NCBI GenBank assembly: GCA_037039925.1
Contig: JAXRKP010001362.1
Location: 27,501-91,500 of the forward strand
Source of the DNA: Doris montereyensis
Taxonomy: Eukaryota > Mollusca > Gastropoda > Nudibranchia > Dorididae
Length of the DNA stretch: 64,000 nucleotides
Direction of reading: 5' to 3'
In this document: positions 58,718-64,000 of the stretch, one piece after another
How positions within the stretch are numbered: position 1 is the stretch's first letter
How the letters are laid out: every line of letters starts with the position of its first letter
The notes under the pieces: generated by a model
What the model saw: the letters and a program-made list of their open reading frames with translations, nothing else
Told to the model about the DNA's origin: nothing
The model's database searches: none
Position numbers and translations under genes: made by a program

Positions 58718-59458
58718 CAGTGGTCTCCGCCTGGGGGCGGGTCAGCAGGAGGCAACAAACGTGGCCCCCTAGCCGGACAGCTTCTTAGATGAATACATGG
58801 GGTAGAGCCTAGATAATCACTACCTAACGTTTTCAGGGTCAGACTCAAAACAAGAGGGAAGACGGCGATGAGTATAAGAAAGGTTAGGAAGAACGAAACA
58901 GTGTCTATTTCTTAAAAATATTATTCCTCTTCTCTTTTTCTACTGATCACAACACTTGGTGTTGCATCAAGCAATAAGGCTTAATTCAGTTCTAACCTAA
59001 ACAATCATTAGTCTTTTATTATTGAAAACATGTTTCAAGTTCTTATCGATACGGCTGTGCCTATGATCTTGTCAAGATGTTTCAATGAAGGAGTTACAAA
59101 CCGTAGAAGTCAATCATCTCGTTCATCTGGTGGGTGTCTGGTGTCAACACGAAAGACCCTGACGCAGGATAGAAGCATCTAGCAGAGATTGCAGTATTTT
59201 CTTGACCTTCAAAATGATGTACATCTTCATTGACATGTTCCAGATTGACAGAAACGTGGCAATGTAGATCTAAATTTTAATTTTCGTTTTATTGCATTTA
59301 GCAGACCATTTGGGATTCAGACGCAAGAGAAACCGGACTCTTAGCCAGACTGAACATTTTCATAGCGGTTTCTAAGGCATGATAGTTAAAGAGGAAAAAT
59401 TCCATTACAATATAAAGCGGCCTCTTACCCAGACTGGCCTCTTAGACGGAGACAGCTG
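58718..59458. mobile_element. Pogo/Tigger-like MITE (741 bp)
   Basis: Left end CAGTGGTCTCCGCCTGGGGG; complement of the right end CAGCTGTCTCCGTCTAAGAG; TA on both sides (58716-58717, 59459-59460). CTTAGACGG, CTTACCCAGACTGG and CTTAGCCAGACTGAA words repeat near the right end. It begins 34 bases after the DHHC stop codon, so it may supply the 3' UTR. Confidence 0.78.
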
Positions 59459-59460
59459 TA

Positions 59461-60160
59461 TAGTGCATATGTGTTTATAATGTGTGTTTTTCATAATGTG
59501 CATTGACATTTGCTATTTATGCTGAAAAATGTGGGTTTGTTTGAGATTTCCAACCACTTTTGGGTTTTTGAATGCCATTCACATGTTATTGTTACACTTT
59601 CTCCATCTCCTCCTCTTGCACTGCCTTGTATTATAGGAAATTCTGCTAGAAATATTAATCTATGCCACTATCTTTGACTTAAAGGTAAAGCTTTGTCCAT
59701 CATGTTTCATGAGAGAAAAAAGAAAGACAAACAGATCAATACCCAGACAGACAAGCGGTTGCTACCAAGTAAAATGTTATTAAAAGATATAGGAATGAAC
59801 ACTAAGACTAAGAAAACAGAACTGTTAACCCTTTACATGTATAGAATGTGTAAACATACAAGATAAATGTAATTGTACAGACAGGAGTTTTATTTCATTA
59901 TAACTTTTTTTTACACATTCAGAGTAAACAGAGTGAAAAGGCACACATATATACTATCACAATGCATCTCAAAACTGAGTGATTATAAATTATGAACATG
60001 TATATTTATTGATCCCAAATTTTGCAAATAGAAAAAATCATACCTATTCTCTCTTAATTTACCATGGCTAGTGGCTTATTACAAAGACTTGCAAATGTTA
60101 ATATGACAAAAATATGTATTTTCCTACATAGGAAGAAAAGCATAATGTTAGTATTATAAA
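59461..60160. other. Intergenic, nothing recognised
   Basis: AT-rich, no coding evidence. Confidence 0.5.
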
Positions 60161-60164
60161 TGTT

Positions 60165-60835
60165 TATACAGCCAGACTTGTTTAAACACTCCCCAAAGAA
60201 ACATTTGCTCCTGTCTTGGAATCCTTCATTGGCTGCCTTTAAATTATTGAAGTACAAAATTGCAAATATCATTAACCAATGCCTAAATGACCCATCCTTC
60301 CCATCATATTTTACGGACTTCAAACAGCCCAAACATACTTTTAGATCTAGCAACACCTGTTCATTCTAGATCACCATGGTCCTTTAATTATCAAGTTCTA
60401 AAATCTGGAACAATCTCCTTGTAGATTTGAGAAAGTGCAACTCTTGAAAGCTTTTTTTAAACATAACCTGAAAAAAATCTCATCTTATCTGCTTATTGAT
60501 GTTGACCTGAAACTGAAAGAGTCTGTTCTTGTGTCACATGTAAATCTGTTAATTAATTTCTTGGCTAAATTTGTGTATCTAGCTACTTTCTTTATATTTT
60601 TACCACTATATTCTCACATTTGTTTTTGCTTTTATAATTCTTTCATACATACCTTTACCATGTCATTCTATAGGCTGTAATAAGCAAAATGTCTTATGTA
60701 TTATTTGATTAGCTTATTTTTATCAAACTTAAATCTTTTAACCTTCCATATGATTTATGTGATTTTAATTACTGTAAACCTTGCCTTGAGCTAATAAGGA
60801 AGGCGCTATCAAAATATCATTATTATTATTGTTAG
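60165..60835 (+). mobile_element. CR1/L2-like LINE, C-terminal RT and 3' tail
   Basis: Broken frames read LAAFKLLKYKIANIINQCLN, KHTFRSSNTCSF and SSKIWNNLLVDLRKC, the end of a CR1/L2-like polymerase. It ends in GCCTTGAGCTAATAAGGAAG and GGCGCTATCAAAATATC followed by ATT repeats, a LINE tail like that at 2341. Confidence 0.7.
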
Positions 60836-61055
60836 TAGAAGTATTATTTATTATTACTATTATTATTTTCTTATGCTTGCTGTGATATTCAAAAGAAAAC
60901 TCACTAAAAAGGACAAGATGGAGAGACAGAAGGATCCTATTATAATTTGTTGCAATTTTTACCTCAGATTCCCATCCAATTTCATGGGGTTTACAGGTCC
61001 TAATTTTTCTCTATAATAATGAACTAACTCAATTACTGTGCATTAATTCTATTAA

Positions 61056-61570
61056 CCCTTTTCTGCCTAGGGTCCTCCACAATCGTAGTCTGTGTGCCAA
61101 GGCAAAGGGGCGTAGCTGTGATGAAAATATACCTGTCTCAGTTGAACTTAATTTTAGAGACTTAAACATCTTCCCAATTTCAATGAAGAAATTACAATAC
61201 ACTAGAGAACGAACTAAACTCTCAGAAAATTTATGCTTTATATAACTTTGATGAGCCTTTTATTGTCAGTAACGTTTGTGAGTAGGTCGGTCCATTCAGT
61301 GGATGTAATAGTGTTGCTGTGTTTACCATCAATAAGTAAGTAAAAAACGAAAGTAGATAAAAATATGCGTTATTTTACACAAAAGAGCGAAAATCTTGCA
61401 CATCACAGAGATTGTCAATTCAAGTCTTGCATACTGCAGTTCTTGTTGTTATGAGTACAAAGATGAAGAGTAAGCAAGGGACACATTAGAAATAGCTTTG
61501 AGCATCGAGGCAGATGTCGCATTCGGTCGCAATTGGCTGCCAGGTTGATGTCGCCGTAGACAGGAAAGGC
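61056..61570. mobile_element. piggyBac-like MITE (515 bp)
   Basis: TTAA on both sides (61052-61055 and 61571-61574). Left end CCCTTTTCTGCCTAGGGTCC; complement of the right end GCCTTTCCTGTCTACGGCGA. The ends match at most positions, and the CC.TTT..CTG start beside TTAA is typical of piggyBac-type ends. No transposase. Confidence 0.65.
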
Positions 61571-61574
61571 TTAA

Positions 61575-63014
61575 TGTCAGTGTGCATGATTTTGGTTTAA
61601 TAACGACTGTTTAGAATTTGAATTTTTATGTGGTGTTTTGAATTTATTGTTACAGTTTGCAGTGCTGGCTACTGTGCTATATTTCAGAAGCCAGCTTGTT
61701 CCAGTATAATAATCTAACTGTACTTCACTAGGGTACAATGAGAGTAGATGACAATCACTGTTTGAGGATGAAACTATGTATGCTTAATTTACAGGCCTAT
61801 CTAGTGTTCTTGCTTCAAGATTTAAAGGAGTGGGGGGGTCATGAGAGCGATCTTTAGTTTGAAGATACACCATTTTTAAGCTTCATAAATGGAGTACAGC
61901 ATGGTGAAAGGAGAGGAAAAAATTGTGGAAGTCAGTAGTCAGTTTTGAAAATTTAATTTCCATGAAAATGGCTGCTATCTGGTGTAAAACTAGGTCAATT
62001 TTGGCAACTTAAAAAAATAATTAGTCCTACAGTTTTCATTTTATATATGATATATATATCCAAGCATGCACGTAAATAATGTTAAATTATGATTTCTGTT
62101 TATTATAAAGCTGGATCTCTTAAACTTGAACTTTTTTTCAGAAACCACAATATCGGTACAATTATTAGATCAAATTACTTGATACTGAAGTTATGAAGGC
62201 TTTGTATGTAGTACTCGATACTGAAGTTATGAAGGCTTTGTATGTAGTACTCGATACTGGAGTTATGTAGGCTTTTATTGTCATGACTGAAATCGAGAAA
62301 TTAGATCTAGTAACAATAAAAAGTTTTGTGAATCGCAGGCAAAACAATATTTTTTCAATCAATTAAAATACTGATTTGGTCCAAGAGTTTATTTGCTAAG
62401 AACCTAAAGCAGGCTATTTGAAATCTACATGTGAAATATGGAGGTTGTGGGTGCAGTGGTTCCTGAGATTCAACTTTATATATATAGATATTTTATATAC
62501 ATATATATACCAGATAATGCCCCCACCCCTCCTGTACACTTCATGTCCCTCTAGCTTAAAATCATTCCTATTGTCAAAGAGAAGGGTTTGTCCTGAGACT
62601 CATAACAGGTGACAGACAAAGATGAGGGTTCAATGGACAGCTATTTTAATAGTCTCTTGTTTGAAAATCACGGACACAAAATGAAACAAACAAATATATA
62701 TTTTTAAAAAGTAAGTCACATCACACTCATACAAACCATTTTACATGAATAGATATTATTTACAAGTTTTAGTCACTTGGGTGTATGCTATTGACTATGT
62801 ATGTGTATGTATTCTTTTTTATATTTACTATTTTATCTGTGTGAACAATTTAATCATGTGTGTATACTATGTAAATATTCACATTCTTGTTCTCTTTTAT
62901 GGATACTTCTCATTCTTTCTGTTCCCTTAATGTGTTAATGTTTACTGAGGGTTCTTTTTCAGTTTTTCCTTTGCAAGGTGAACAGTTGACATAAAACATA
63001 GTAATCCTGATATA
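61575..63014. other. Intergenic, only a short tandem repeat
   Basis: Nothing recognised apart from a 36-bp tandem repeat of about 2.7 units at 62180-62275 (GATACTGAAGTTATGAAGGC words). Confidence 0.5.
62180..62275. repeat. 36-bp tandem repeat, 2.7 units
   Basis: Units with GATACTGAAGTTATGAAGGC and TTTGTATGTAGTACTC. Confidence 0.9.
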
Positions 63015-63956
63015 CAGTGGTGTCCGTCTAAGAACCCAGTCCTCGGGAGACAGAAACAGCTGGTTCTTAAGTTTACAAGGTTTTAAGGTGAATTCCGACA
63101 TGCCTTGGATTTTTGCTTCATTATTCATATAATTTTTTATTGATTATTTCCTTGACTTTGAAACTGACTTGACCCCCCATTAAATAAGCCATTTCTGTTT
63201 ATTATCAGAGAAAATTACCTCGTGTAGACATTATGATGGTCTGAATTTGTGCTTTGAAATGATGTTTGGGAAAATCAATCTTTGCAGGTAGATAGATGTA
63301 GTCTCCAGCAACCTGTGCAAATGAATGAAAGTTTATGACTGACAAAACAATCTAATGATTTGTGCAATCACTTCCGTACATATTGAAGCACCATGTGATT
63401 GGTCATGCATTTATCAGCCAATCTAGAAAAGAGGAAAGTTGATCCTGAAATGCCAAGACGGCCTGAGAAAACTCACAACAATAAGAAAATAGTCTTACCT
63501 GCTTATCACCTGTATTTGATATTGCAATGTGTAATTGCCTTACCTACACAGCTTGGCATGCAATAGCTACGTAAATTTTGATCGTCTGTTGTGCCCAAGG
63601 CGCGGTCCTGAGCAGCCAGGCCAGGTGGCGAGCCTTCCTCATGTCTGTCAGTTACGTCTGGTGTGCCCCCTGTGTCGTGTTTATAACATCTTCTGGTATT
63701 TGGACCAATGCAACAGATCTCCCACTCGCCTTTCTATGATTTACTTGCAAAATATCACAGGCTATCGGCAATTAAGTGGGGATTGTTATTTCACGATTCT
63801 CAGCTCACGATCAGACTGGGTTCTAAGACGGACCGAGCTGTAACTAGCGGGGGTCTTAGGGGTAGTTTTATATACAGAAATTTCTGTTGCACGGAAATGA
63901 CGGATTCTTAGGCAGACTCTGTTCTCAGGTCGCAGGTTCTTAGGCAGATACCACTG
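63015..63956. mobile_element. Pogo/Tigger-like MITE (942 bp)
   Basis: Left end CAGTGGTGTCCGTCTAAGAA; complement of the right end CAGTGGTATCTGCCTAAGAA; TA on both sides (63013-63014, 63957-63958). GGTTCTTA-type words recur near both ends (for example 63061, 63819, 63902, 63935). No transposase frame. Confidence 0.82.
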
Positions 63957-64000
63957 TAATTTTATGTTTCTCACAGGAGAGCATAATAACATATTCTTTT

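Overview
The window is animal (metazoan) nuclear DNA. Its genes are split by canonical GT..AG introns, and the space between exons is filled with microsatellites, minisatellites, tRNA-headed SINEs, decayed non-LTR retrotransposons and short DNA transposons. The repeat mix would fit a mollusc or other lophotrochozoan, but that assignment is an inference and I hold it loosely.

Three protein-coding genes can be reconstructed. (1) Plus strand, 7719-36285: a 15-exon ABCG-type half-transporter of about 695 residues, with ATP-binding domain first and membrane domain second, spread over 28.6 kb. (2) Minus strand, 51463 down to 43146: ribosomal protein S10 (166 residues), five coding exons plus a likely short 5'-TOP leader exon behind a 4.2-kb first intron. 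(3) Plus strand, 55279-58684: a DHHC-type protein S-acyltransferase of about 342 residues in two coding exons. The three genes show no functional link.

Layout: 1-2365 decayed CR1/L2-like LINE; 4498-6028 two arrays of a 39-bp minisatellite separated by a spacer that carries a hammerhead-ribozyme-like core; 6340-7675 SINEs; 7703-36285 ABCG gene, whose introns hold a 36-bp minisatellite of about 2.3 kb, other tandem arrays, LINE copies (two families), SINEs and microsatellite-bearing pogo/Tigger-like elements; 36890-38500 two minisatellites; 41192-42853 a hAT-like MITE with a pogo/Tigger-like element nested in it; 43146-51463 RPS10, whose first intron holds a polypurine/polypyrimidine block between inverted arms; 52552-55100 further TA-flanked elements; 55183-58684 DHHC gene; 58718-63956 two more TA-flanked elements, one TTAA-flanked element and a LINE tail.

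A recurring oddity is single-base frame breaks in otherwise well conserved exons of all three genes, several of them in homopolymers. Because even RPS10, an essential intron-bearing gene, has one, uncorrected consensus errors are the simplest explanation, rather than three pseudogenes. No clearly new multi-gene system was found. The most unusual structures are the hammerhead-like core between minisatellites, the inverted-arm block in the RPS10 intron, the nested hAT/pogo insertion, and the dense set of pogo-like elements with different termini.
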